A stretch of 64,000 bases of DNA from the NCBI GenBank assembly GCA_049431945.1, contig JBMTDJ010000001.1, positions 34,151 through 98,150 of the forward strand, read 5' to 3'. Source of the stretch: Mxb001 sp049431945. Its GTDB lineage: Bacteria > Actinomycetota > Actinomycetes > S36-B12. Of the stretch, positions 7,938-15,358 are shown one piece after another. Position numbers and translations under genes: made by a program. Under the pieces are notes generated by a model. It did no database searches. It saw nothing but the letters and a program-made list of their open reading frames with translations, and had not been told where the DNA came from. The first letter of the stretch is position 1, and each line of letters begins with the position of its first letter.

Positions 7938-10676
7938 CTAGACGCGTGCCTTCTCGCGCATCTCGTAGGTCTCGATGACATCGTCGACCTTGACATCTCC
8001 GTAGGTGCCGAGGTTGATGCCGCACTCGAAGCCCTCGCGCACCTCGGTGACGTCGTCCTTGAACCTGCGCAACGAGGAGATCGTGAGGTCGTTCGCCACC
8101 ACGGCGCCGTCGCGTACGAGCCGCGCCTTCGTGTTGCGGCGGATCTCTCCGCTGCGCACGAGCGATCCGGCGATGGTGCCGAACTTCGAGGACTTGAAGA
8201 CCTCGCGCACCTCGGCGGTGCCGAGCTGGACCTCCTCGAACTCCGGCTTGAGCATGCCGCGGAGAGCTGCCTCGATCTCATCGATCGCCTGGTAGATGAC
8301 GGAGTAGAAGCGCACGTCCACGCCCTCCTGGGACGCGAACTCGGCCACCTTGCCTTCGGGGCGCACATTGAAGCCCACGACGACGGCATCCGACGCGCTG
8401 GCCAGCGTGACATCGCTCTTGGTGATCGCGCCGACGCCGCGATGGATGACGCGGAGCGAGACCCCGTCGCCCACCTCGATCTTGAGGAGGGCGTCCTCGA
8501 GGGCCTCCACCGAACCGGAGACGTCGCCCTTGAGGATGAGGTTGAGCTCGCGCAGCTCGCCTTCCTCGAGACTCTTGAGGAAGTCCTCGAGGGTACGTCG
8601 GGCGCGGGACTTCGCCAACTGTGCGTTGCGCTCGCGAGCCTGGCGCGTCTGGGCGATCTGTCGCGCGGTGCGATCCTCCTCGACCACGAGGAAGGTGTCG
8701 CCCGCCCCGGGGACCGAAGTCAGACCGAGCACCTGGACCGGTCGTGAGGGCAGTGCCTCGTCCACGGTGTTGCCGTCCTCGTCGAGCATCGCGCGCACGC
8801 GCCCGTAGGCATCGCCCGCAACGATGGAATCGCCCGGACGGAGGGTGCCTCGCTGGACCAGGACGGTCGCGACGGGACCGCGACCGCGGTCGAGGTGAGC
8901 CTCGATCGCGACACCCTGAGCGTCCTGGGTCGGATTGGCACGCAGGTCAAGGGCGGCATCCGCGGTCAGCAGAATCGCCTCGAGCAGTTCATCGATCCCG
9001 GTGGCCTGCACGGCGGAGACGTCGACGAACATCGTGTCGCCGCCGTACTCCTCGGCAACCAGACCGAACTCGGTGAGTTGACCGCGCACCTTCGCCGGAT
9101 CGGCGCCTTCCTTGTCAACCTTGTTGACCGCGACCACGATGGGCACCTCGGCCGCCTGAGCGTGGTTGAGCGCCTCGATGGTCTGCGGCTTCACACCATC
9201 GTCAGCGGCCACCACGAGCACGGCAATGTCGGTCACCTGCGCACCACGGGCTCGCATCGCGGTGAACGCCTCGTGGCCCGGGGTGTCGATGAAGGTGATC
9301 GGTCGATCGTCATCACCGGGATGCGCGTGAATCTGGTACGCGCCGATGTGCTGGGTGATGCCTCCAGCCTCGGCCGCGACGACATTGGTCTTGCGGATGG
9401 CGTCGAGCAGCTTGGTCTTGCCGTGGTCGACGTGGCCCATGACCGTGACCACCGGCGGACGCGGCATGAGGTCCGACTCATCGCCCTCGTCCTCGCCGAA
9501 GTCCAGCGAGAAGGACTCGAGGAGCTCACGATCCTCGTCCTCCGGCGACACGACCTGCACGTCGAAGTCGAGTTCGCTGCCGAGCAACTTCAACGTGTCG
9601 TCGTCGACGGACTGGGTCGCGGTGACCATCTCGCCGAGCTTGAACAGCACGGTGACGAGATCAGCGGGACTCGCATCGATCTTGTCGGCGAAGTCCGTGA
9701 GGCTCGCGCCGCGGGGTAGGCGCACGACCTGGCCATTGCCACGCGGCAGCCGCACGCCACCGATCGTGGGCGCCTGCATGTTGTCGAATTCCTGGCGCTT
9801 GGCGCGCTTGGACTTGCGACCACGGGAGGGCCGGCCACCGGGCTTGCCGAAGGCGCCGGCAGTGCCGCCGCGACCACCAGGGCCGCCGCGTCCACCCGGG
9901 CGTCCGCCGAAGCCGCCGCCGGGACCGCCGCCGGGGCCACCGCCTGGACCACCGCCGGGACCGCCACCGAATCCGCCGCCGGGGCCACCGCCTGGACGAC
10001 CGGGACCACGACCGCCGGGCGCGCCGCCGGGGCGACCGGGACCACCGGGCCGCGCGGGTGCACCGGGACGACCGGGACCACCGGGCCGCGCGGGCGCACC
10101 GGGTCGCGGGACTCCGGGAACGCGCGGCATCATCCCCGGCGTCGGGCGTGGGATGCCCGGGACACCCGGAGTCGCACGCCCCATGCCGGTGTTGCCGGTG
10201 AAGGGGTTGTTGCCAGGACGCGGCGCGGCCGGGCGCGGTGTCTCGCGCGCCGCGACATTGCCGGTGAAGGGGTTGTTGCCAGGACGCGGCCCGGTGGGCT
10301 TGGGGGCAGGCGCCTCAGCGGCAGGAACCTCGGGCCCGGGCGTCTCGGGAGCCCTGGCCGCAGCAGCCGGCGCCTCGGTCGCCGGTACCTCGGGCGCCGG
10401 TGCGACGGGTGCCTGCACGGGCGGCTCTGCGGCAGCGGCGGGCGTCTCCGCGGGTGGCGCCTCCTTGGGGGCGGCCGCCTTCTTCGTCGCGCGCTTGGGC
10501 TTGGCCTCGGCGGATGGCGCCGCAGGCATGGCGTCCTTCAGCTTGCGCACCACGGGCGCTTCGACTGTGGACGATGCAGAGCGCACGAATTCGCCGAGCT
10601 CCGCCAGTTTGGCGAGCACGACCTTGCTCTCGACTCCGAGCTCCTTGGCGAGCTCATAGACCCGGACCTTTGACAC
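7938..10676 (-). CDS. infB: Translation initiation factor IF-2
   Basis: GTPase that delivers initiator tRNA to the ribosome. At 912 aa it has an IF2-N helical domain (1-50), a Pro/Ala-rich then Gly/Pro/Arg-rich disordered stretch (about 50-285), a second IF2-N region (about 300-390), the G domain with GHVDHGKT at 414-421 and NKVD, then domains II-IV. The long low-complexity N-terminal region is common in actinobacterial IF-2; here it contains a 33-bp direct repeat encoding GNNPFTGN twice. It starts at GTG 10676 behind AGGAGAG, with a strong hairpin just upstream. Confidence 0.97.
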   Translation of the reverse strand: MSKVRVYELAKELGVESKVVLAKLAELGEFVRSASSTVEAPVVRKLKDAMPAAPSAEAKPKRATKKAAAPKEAPPAETPAAAAEPPVQAPVAPAPEVPATEAPAAAARAPETPGPEVPAAEAPAPKPTGPRPGNNPFTGNVAARETPRPAAPRPGNNPFTGNTGMGRATPGVPGIPRPTPGMMPRVPGVPRPGAPARPGGPGRPGAPARPGGPGRPGGAPGGRGPGRPGGGPGGGFGGGPGGGPGGGPGGGPGGGFGGRPGGRGGPGGRGGTAGAFGKPGGRPSRGRKSKRAKRQEFDNMQAPTIGGVRLPRGNGQVVRLPRGASLTDFADKIDASPADLVTVLFKLGEMVTATQSVDDDTLKLLGSELDFDVQVVSPEDEDRELLESFSLDFGEDEGDESDLMPRPPVVTVMGHVDHGKTKLLDAIRKTNVVAAEAGGITQHIGAYQIHAHPGDDDRPITFIDTPGHEAFTAMRARGAQVTDIAVLVVAADDGVKPQTIEALNHAQAAEVPIVVAVNKVDKEGADPAKVRGQLTEFGLVAEEYGGDTMFVDVSAVQATGIDELLEAILLTADAALDLRANPTQDAQGVAIEAHLDRGRGPVATVLVQRGTLRPGDSIVAGDAYGRVRAMLDEDGNTVDEALPSRPVQVLGLTSVPGAGDTFLVVEEDRTARQIAQTRQARERNAQLAKSRARRTLEDFLKSLEEGELRELNLILKGDVSGSVEALEDALLKIEVGDGVSLRVIHRGVGAITKSDVTLASASDAVVVGFNVRPEGKVAEFASQEGVDVRFYSVIYQAIDEIEAALRGMLKPEFEEVQLGTAEVREVFKSSKFGTIAGSLVRSGEIRRNTKARLVRDGAVVANDLTISSLRRFKDDVTEVREGFECGINLGTYGDVKVDDVIETYEMREKARV
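9860..10140. repeat. Low-complexity Gly/Pro/Arg coding repeats in infB
   Basis: Tandem degenerate triplet repeats rich in CCG/CCACCG encode GGPGGGPGG and ARPGGPGRPG runs of IF-2 (about residues 180-272). Within 10030-10100 a unit of about 35 bp encoding GAPARPGGPGRP is nearly duplicated. This is expected disordered-linker sequence and prone to slippage or assembly error. Confidence 0.8.
10192..10290. repeat. Perfect 33-bp direct repeat within infB
   Basis: Identical 33-bp copies lie at 10192-10224 and 10258-10290, 66 bp (22 codons) apart and in frame. They encode two copies of PRPGNNPFTGN in the IF-2 N-terminal linker. The identity at DNA level suggests recent duplication or ongoing homogenisation. 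Confidence 0.85.
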
Positions 10677-10691
10677 GACTCTCCTGTCTTC

Positions 10692-10727
10692 GGTCCGGTG
10701 CGCGTGCTTCGGGCACGCATCCGGACC
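10692..10727 (-). promoter_or_regulatory. Strong hairpin in the infB leader
   Basis: GGTCCGG (10692-10698) pairs with CCGGACC (10721-10727), and inside it GCGTGC (10702-10707) pairs with GCACGC (10713-10718) around a 5-nt loop. This gives 13 bp with a small internal loop, 15 nt upstream of the infB GTG, just before its ribosome-binding site. No U tract follows. It may be a processing, attenuation or translational-control element. Confidence 0.5.
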
Positions 10728-10828
10728 GTCAGTGCTGGTTGACCCTGCTCATGGCTGGGTGCTCATCGGTGGCTCATCCTTGGATGCCCCATCTCTGCGA
10801 CAACTGCGGTCTTCGGACAATTGCTGAA

Positions 10829-11140
10829 CTACTGGTGGTGCTCTGTCATTCCGTGCTCTGGCGTGCGCCCGAGGAACTCGCGCAGAGGCCCGAGATCGGG
10901 CCCTGCACTCGCCCGCAGCGCGCGGGTGAACGCCCTGCGGCGTTCGGCCACCTCCCAGCAGCCGGGATGCAGCCACGCTCCCCGGCCCGGTTGGGTGGCC
11001 TGCGGGTCGGGGACGACTGCCCCGTCCACGAGGACCACCCGCAGGAGACCCTCCGGTGAAACCCGCTCCCGGCATCCGATGCAGGTGCGCACGCTGTTAG
11101 GTCGGGCAGCACTCACATCGATCCCGGGTCGGATCCACAC
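10829..11140 (-). CDS. ylxR: YlxR family RNA-binding protein (DUF448; RnpM type)
   Basis: Small protein encoded between nusA and infB in most Gram-positives; in Bacillus the homologue (RnpM) binds and modulates RNase P. It has 103 aa with the family motifs RTCIGCRERV near the N-terminus, LLRVV and GRGAWLHP. The start is uncertain: GTG at 11140 gives the longest product, and a GTG a few codons downstream would also retain the whole family domain. The gap of about 150 nt to infB is unusually long for this pair and holds the infB leader hairpin. Confidence 0.88.
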   Translation of the reverse strand: MWIRPGIDVSAARPNSVRTCIGCRERVSPEGLLRVVLVDGAVVPDPQATQPGRGAWLHPGCWEVAERRRAFTRALRASAGPDLGPLREFLGRTPEHGMTEHHQ

Positions 11141-11156
11141 GGACGAAGAGGAGTGT

Positions 11157-11178
11157 AGCCCCGCCGACCCCCGGGGCT
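11157..11178 (-). terminator. Possible hairpin between nusA and ylxR
   Basis: AGCCCC (11157-11162) and GGGGCT (11173-11178) can pair across a 10-nt loop in the 91-nt gap after nusA. A TACACT box overlapping its edge (11152-11157, minus strand) could be a -10 for ylxR-infB. Both are weak calls. Confidence 0.25.
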
Positions 11179-11231
11179 GGCGCCACCACCGCTTCCGAGG
11201 GTTCGCCCCTCATGGGACGAGGCCCCGGTGC

Positions 11232-12248
11232 CTACTCCGCGGCGGGAGAGGGTGCGTCCGGCTCGGTGTCCGGGCGGATGTCGATGCGCCAGCCCGTCAG
11301 TCGCGCCGCGAGGCGGGCGTTTTGCCCCTCGCGCCCGATGGCCAGCGAGAGCTGGTAGTCCGGCACGGTCACGCGGGCCGCCTTGGCGTCGGGATCGACG
11401 ATCTCCACGCGGCTGACCCGGGCGGGTGACAGGGCGTGGGCGACGAGCTCCGCCGGATCATCGCTGAAGTCAACGATGTCGATCTTCTCGCCCCCGAGCT
11501 CGCTCATCACCTGGCGCACACGCTGTCCCATGGGGCCGATGCACGCACCCTTGGCATTGAGTCCAGGGACCGTGGAGCGCACGGCGATCTTGGTGCGGTG
11601 CCCGGCTTCGCGCGCGAGGCCGGCGATCTCGACGCTGCCATCCGCAATCTCCGGCACCTCGAGTGCGAAGAGCCCGCGCACCAGGGCCGGGTGCGAGCGC
11701 GACACCGTCACCTGCGGCCCTCGAGGACCCTTGCGCACGCCCGTGACGACGCACTTGATCCGGGTGCCATGCGGATAGGACTCCCCCGGCACCTGCTCCG
11801 ACGGCGGTAGCAGGGCCTCGACCTTGCCGAGATCCACCCGGACCACGCGCGGGTCACTGCCCTGCTGGATCACGCCGGACACCAGATCTCCCTCGGTGCC
11901 CGAGAACTCCCCGAACGTGCGGTCGCTCTCGGCATCGCGCAGCCTCTGGAGCAGCACCTGGCGTGCCGTGGCCGCAGCCACTCGACCGAAATCCGTGGGA
12001 GTGTCGTCGTATTCGCGGGGCTGGGGTACCACCTCTCCGGCTACCTGCTCCCCCACTGGCGCAGCCTCGCGGGCCCACACGGTCACGTGGCCGGTCTTGC
12101 GGTCGAGCTCCACGCGAGCGTCCTCAGCCGCTCCCTCGCTCCGCAGGTAGGCCATGAGGAGTGCCTGCTCGATGGAATCGACGACGAGATCCCAGGACAG
12201 TTCCTTGTCACGTACGAGTGCCTTGAGCGCGTTGACGTCGATATCCAT
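11232..12248 (-). CDS. nusA: Transcription termination/antitermination factor NusA
   Basis: Binds RNA polymerase and nascent RNA, controlling pausing, termination and rRNA antitermination. At 338 aa it has an N-terminal polymerase-binding domain (about 1-115), S1 (about 120-190), then KH1 and KH2 with PGLNAKGACIGPMGQRV and AIGREGQNARLAARL. There are no C-terminal acidic repeats, as expected for actinobacterial NusA. The ATG at 12248 overlaps the rimP stop (TGATG), giving coupled translation. Confidence 0.96.
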   Translation of the reverse strand: MDIDVNALKALVRDKELSWDLVVDSIEQALLMAYLRSEGAAEDARVELDRKTGHVTVWAREAAPVGEQVAGEVVPQPREYDDTPTDFGRVAAATARQVLLQRLRDAESDRTFGEFSGTEGDLVSGVIQQGSDPRVVRVDLGKVEALLPPSEQVPGESYPHGTRIKCVVTGVRKGPRGPQVTVSRSHPALVRGLFALEVPEIADGSVEIAGLAREAGHRTKIAVRSTVPGLNAKGACIGPMGQRVRQVMSELGGEKIDIVDFSDDPAELVAHALSPARVSRVEIVDPDAKAARVTVPDYQLSLAIGREGQNARLAARLTGWRIDIRPDTEPDAPSPAAE

Positions 12249-12772
12249 CAGGACTCCTCACCGTCCGAGCCGGGGCGCCGGAACTCGATCTGCACCTCAC
12301 CGCGGACCAGCTCACTCCACTCGGCACGGCGTTCCGCAGCCTCCGCCCCGTCGGACGTGTCCACGTCGAGCACGACCGCGAGGTCGTCGGCGCTGCGGAT
12401 GCGGCCATCGAGCGCAGTGCCGTCAGCCATGTGCGCGCGCACTCGACGGCCCGCATTGCGCCGCCAGTGCCGGGGAAGAGTGAGTGGGCGGTCGACCCCG
12501 GGCGACGTGATCTCGAGGGTGTAGGCATCGTCGCCCATGGCGTCCGACGCATCGAGCGCGTCGGAGACTGCGCGGCTCGCTGCGGCGATGCCGTCGAGAT
12601 CGATGCCGCCATCTCGATCGACGACGACGCACACGCGGCGACGTCGCCCCGCTGCCTGGACCTCGAGGTCCTCGAGGTCGAGTCCGAGTGAGGCCAGGAC
12701 GGGCTCGATGGCGCTGGCTATCGCGGCACTCCGGGCCGCGGCGCCGGAGGACGCGCGTGAGGGATCGCTCAT
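12248..12772 (-). CDS. rimP: Ribosome maturation factor RimP
   Basis: Assists 30S assembly, around the S12/central pseudoknot region. The 174-aa product contains the family core LEVQAAGRRRRVCVVVDRDGGIDLDGIAAASR and YTLEITSPGVDRPL. The ATG at 12772 is preferred over the adjacent GTG 12775 because the strong GAGGAGGGG site is spaced properly only for the ATG. It is the first gene of the nusA-infB operon and is divergent from the ferritin-like lipoprotein gene. Confidence 0.94.
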   Translation of the reverse strand: MSDPSRASSGAAARSAAIASAIEPVLASLGLDLEDLEVQAAGRRRRVCVVVDRDGGIDLDGIAAASRAVSDALDASDAMGDDAYTLEITSPGVDRPLTLPRHWRRNAGRRVRAHMADGTALDGRIRSADDLAVVLDVDTSDGAEAAERRAEWSELVRGEVQIEFRRPGSDGEES

Positions 12773-12792
12773 CACCCCTCCTCACGCCTCTT

Positions 12793-12864
12793 CACGTGCG
12801 CTATTCACGTGTCCGAGCTTGCATGCCCGGCCTTGCCCGGCCACGGGCCGCAAGCGGCCCCGTG
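12793..12864. promoter_or_regulatory. Two CACGTG palindromes and a 10-bp inverted repeat in the rimP/lipoprotein divergent region
   Basis: TTCACGTG occurs twice (CACGTG at 12793-12798 and 12806-12811). Further along, CACGGGCCGC-AA-GCGGCCCCGTG (12842-12864) forms a 10-bp stem with one bulged base. The region lies between two divergent starts, so operator or terminator roles are possible; neither is shown. Confidence 0.3.
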
Positions 12865-12894
12865 TCCGTTCCCTGAGGGTACCTCCCCGCGTGG

Positions 12895-12900
12895 CATGCT
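12895..12900 (+). promoter_or_regulatory. Possible -10 box for the leaderless ferritin-like lipoprotein gene
   Basis: CATGCT sits 7 nt before the GTG at 12908. It matches xANNNT only, and no good -35 is visible. Confidence 0.25.
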
Positions 12901-12907
12901 GGCCGGC

Positions 12908-13459
12908 GTGCACCGGCCCCACGCTCCCGGCGGCCCGACCGTCGGGGTCGGCCAAGTCCTCCCTGACGGGCACGGGCAGCTGACTCGCCGCGCTGTGCTC
13001 GGCGGATCCGCGCTCGTCAGTGCGGCCCTCCTCGTCGGATGCACATCCGATCCAGGGCCGGATGCCTCAACGGCGAACCCCACCGACGAATCCGATCTCG
13101 CAGATGCCGATGCCCAAGTGCGCACCTCCGTAGCCGCTGACGAAGTGGCGATCATCGCCTTGTACGACGCGGTCCTCGCGGCCTACCCGGGCCTGTCCGC
13201 CGATCTCGCCCCGCTGCGCGATGAGCACGTCGCCCACGCCGATGCCATGGGTGACTCGGTCCCACCCGGCGGCGCGGCGCCGGCCGCCCCCGGCTCGCAG
13301 CCCCAGGCCCTGGCTGCGCTCATCGACGCCGAGCAGCAGGCCGTGGCACAGCGCACGGCGGCGTGCGAAGGGACCACCACGGAGGACATCGCCCGGACGA
13401 TCGCGCTCATCGCAGCCTCGGAGGCCGGCCACGCCGAATTCCTGCGGGGACTCACATGA
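12908..13459 (+). CDS. Ferritin-like-domain lipoprotein
   Basis: A probable exported lipoprotein: a twin-arginine-like LTRRAVLG (about 25-32), then a hydrophobic stretch ending in LLVGC, with the lipobox cysteine at about residue 45. The mature part is alpha-helical, with acidic/His positions spaced as in ferritin-like bundles (DEHVAHADAM, AEQQAVAQR, ASEAGHAEFL), and has a Pro/Ala-rich break in the middle. Metal binding is not certain. The start is uncertain: GTG 12908 is chosen for a plausible leaderless promoter, while a longer ATG start exists upstream. The last codons overlap the DUF4439 gene by ATGA. This pair next to rimP is common in actinobacteria; its function is unknown. Confidence 0.75.
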   Translation: MHRPHAPGGPTVGVGQVLPDGHGQLTRRAVLGGSALVSAALLVGCTSDPGPDASTANPTDESDLADADAQVRTSVAADEVAIIALYDAVLAAYPGLSADLAPLRDEHVAHADAMGDSVPPGGAAPAAPGSQPQALAALIDAEQQAVAQRTAACEGTTTEDIARTIALIAASEAGHAEFLRGLT

Positions 13460-13851
13460 CCGCCGACGAAGCGCTCCAGGCCAGCATCCTCGGCGAGGAG
13501 GCAGCGCTCTACGCCTATGGTGTCGCCGGGCCATGGCTCGACTCGACCGACCGAGATCTCGCGCTCGGGGGCCTGGCTGCCCATCGGGCCAGGGTCCTGG
13601 CCCTGCGCACCGAGGCCGCCGACGCCGATGAGACCGGTGCCCCCGGTGGTTTCGTCACCGGCCCCGTCGACTCCCCCGCGACGGCCCGCGCCCTGCTGGC
13701 CGACGTCGAGGCCCGACTCTGCGCGACCTACGCCGACCTGGCTGCAGCCGTCACGGGCGGCGAGCGACGCAACGCGGTGCTGTCCGCATGCGAGTGCTCA
13801 GTGCGCTCCATCGCGTGGGGCGCACCCACATCGGCGTTCCCGGGGCGCTAA
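13456..13851 (+). CDS. DUF4439 ferritin-like protein
   Basis: A 131-aa all-helical protein. The N-terminal EALQASILGEEAALYAYGV, AHRARVLALR and a C-terminal CECSVRSIAWGA fit the DUF4439 ferritin-like family. There is no signal peptide, so it is cytoplasmic. It is coupled to the upstream lipoprotein by a 4-nt ATGA overlap, suggesting the two act together. No biochemical function is known to me; whether the Glu/His positions bind metal should be tested against ferritin-like structures. Confidence 0.8.
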   Translation: MTADEALQASILGEEAALYAYGVAGPWLDSTDRDLALGGLAAHRARVLALRTEAADADETGAPGGFVTGPVDSPATARALLADVEARLCATYADLAAAVTGGERRNAVLSACECSVRSIAWGAPTSAFPGR

Positions 13852-13859
13852 CCTTCCGG

Positions 13860-14636
13860 TCACACGAGCGACGTCACGGTCTGCCACCCGAGCAGGGCGA
13901 TGAGCACGCCCGTGACACCGAGCAGCACGACGCGGACGAAGCCGCTCCCCCGGGCGATCGCCGTGCGCGCACCCACGATCGCACCCGCGACGTTGCAGGC
14001 CGCCATGAGCAGGCCGAGGCCCCAGAGCACTGAGCCGGCAAGGCCGAAGACGATGAGTGATGCGGCGTTCGTGCCGACGTTGACGATCTTGGCCGTCGCC
14101 GATGCCTGCAGGAAGGTGTAGCCGACCGCCGCGACAAGCAGCACGATGAGGAATGAGCCGGTGCCGGGACCCATGGCTCCGTCGTAGAACCCGATCGCCA
14201 AGCCTCCGGCGACCGCGGTCACCAGATGGCGGCGCCGGGACACTTCGCGCGCGGTGAGGCCGAAGTCGCGACGGAACGCGATGAAGAGCCACACGAGGAC
14301 GAGGGCGATGAGGATCACCGGGCGGAAGACCATGGGCGGCAGATGCACCGCGGTAAGGGACCCGAGGGCGGCGCCGGCAAAGGCCGCGGCCGCCATGGGC
14401 AACGCCGTGCGCAGCCGAGGCATCTCGATGCGACCGTAGGTGATGGCCGCTGCGGAGGTGCCGAAGATGGAGGACAGTTTGTTCGTGCCCAGCGCCAGTG
14501 CAGGTCGATCCGCGGGTACGGCGAGCAGCAGGGCCGGAAGTTGCAGCAGGCCACCACCGCCGCTCACGGCGTCCACCCATCCCGCCGTGGCGGCGACCAC
14601 GCAGAGCAGGAGGACGACGTACCAGTCCGGTGTCAT
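13860..14636 (-). CDS. TSUP (TauE/SafE) family membrane transporter
   Basis: Predicted sulfite/organosulfonate-type exporter or anion permease. The 258-aa product has about 8 hydrophobic segments in two repeats, with the family hallmarks GWVDAVSGGGGLLQLPALL near the N-terminus and the second-half GFYDGAMGPGTGSFL. The start is ATG 14636, overlapping the HAD gene stop (14633-14636); an upstream in-frame start would bury it in the neighbour. It is the last gene of the dxr-to-proS series and is tail-to-tail with DUF4439, 8 nt apart. The substrate is unknown. Confidence 0.88.
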   Translation of the reverse strand: MTPDWYVVLLLCVVAATAGWVDAVSGGGGLLQLPALLLAVPADRPALALGTNKLSSIFGTSAAAITYGRIEMPRLRTALPMAAAAFAGAALGSLTAVHLPPMVFRPVILIALVLVWLFIAFRRDFGLTAREVSRRRHLVTAVAGGLAIGFYDGAMGPGTGSFLIVLLVAAVGYTFLQASATAKIVNVGTNAASLIVFGLAGSVLWGLGLLMAACNVAGAIVGARTAIARGSGFVRVVLLGVTGVLIALLGWQTVTSLV

Positions 14637-15358
14637 ACCGGCGGCCGCCTCGACCGCCACTCCACGATGACACCGAGCACATCGCCGAGGCGGCTCACGA
14701 CGGCATCAGGGGTGACATCGACCTCCACCGCCTGGTCCCCGAGCCGCGAGTGCGGGATGAGGATGGCGCGCATCCCCACCTGCTGAGCTCCGTGAACGTC
14801 GTCCCAGGGTCGATCCCCCACGAAGACGGCCTCGGTCACGGTGGATCCCACCGCGGTGACCGCCGCGATGAACGCCTCGGCATGCGGCTTGGCCACCGGG
14901 ATCTCACTCGAATAGACCGCCGCGTCGATGAACGGAGTCAGGCCATCGCGCGAGAACACGGCCTCGTGATGCCACCGCGGCCACAGGGTGTTGGACAGCA
15001 CGCCGATCCTCACCCCGAGAGCCTTCAACTCCTGCAGGAGCGGCCGGGCATCGGGGTCGGCCAGGGTGTGCGGCTCCCAGGCCTCGAGGTAGGCCGCGAG
15101 CGCCGGACCGTGGCGGTCATCGGAAGTGTCCACGCCGCATGCAGCGAACACGTGCTCCAAGGTCCCGGTCCCGTTGGCCCCGAGGGATGCCTGCTGCTCG
15201 CGCCACAGGCCGACCTCGGCGGCGGCGAGGCACGTGGCCAGACCGGTGTCGGCGCCGTCGTACACGCTGGCGTACGCGGACCATTGGGCGACGAGATCGA
15301 TGTCATGCCAGGGAGTGAGCGTGCCTCCCCAGTCGAAGATGACGGCGTCGACCGTCAT
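14633..15358 (-). CDS. HAD family hydrolase
   Basis: Haloacid-dehalogenase-type phosphatase, subfamily I. At 241 aa: motif I FDWGGTL (the usual second Asp after DxxGT is a Thr/Leu turn, with Asp8 as nucleophile), motif II VLSNT, motif III lysine in VAKPH and motif IV FVGDRPWDDV. The cap domain lies between I and II. The substrate is not predictable. The start overlaps the proS stop (15355-15358), so it is coupled to proS, and it is coupled in turn to the TSUP gene. Confidence 0.88.
   Translation of the reverse strand: MTVDAVIFDWGGTLTPWHDIDLVAQWSAYASVYDGADTGLATCLAAAEVGLWREQQASLGANGTGTLEHVFAACGVDTSDDRHGPALAAYLEAWEPHTLADPDARPLLQELKALGVRIGVLSNTLWPRWHHEAVFSRDGLTPFIDAAVYSSEIPVAKPHAEAFIAAVTAVGSTVTEAVFVGDRPWDDVHGAQQVGMRAILIPHSRLGDQAVEVDVTPDAVVSRLGDVLGVIVEWRSRRPPV

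Noticed and set aside
9346..10659. 437-aa Pro-rich plus-strand frame over infB
   Set aside because: It is the mirror of the Gly/Pro/Arg repeat region of infB (GGC/GCC and CCG/CGG complement); not a real proline-rich protein.
12908..13851. Idea that the lipoprotein and DUF4439 genes are one gene broken by a frameshift
   Set aside because: Each half is a complete helical domain, only the first has a signal peptide, and the ATGA junction is a normal coupled overlap.
14633..15358. HAD protein taken as phosphoglycolate phosphatase
   Set aside because: Motifs show only the general HAD fold; nothing points to that substrate.
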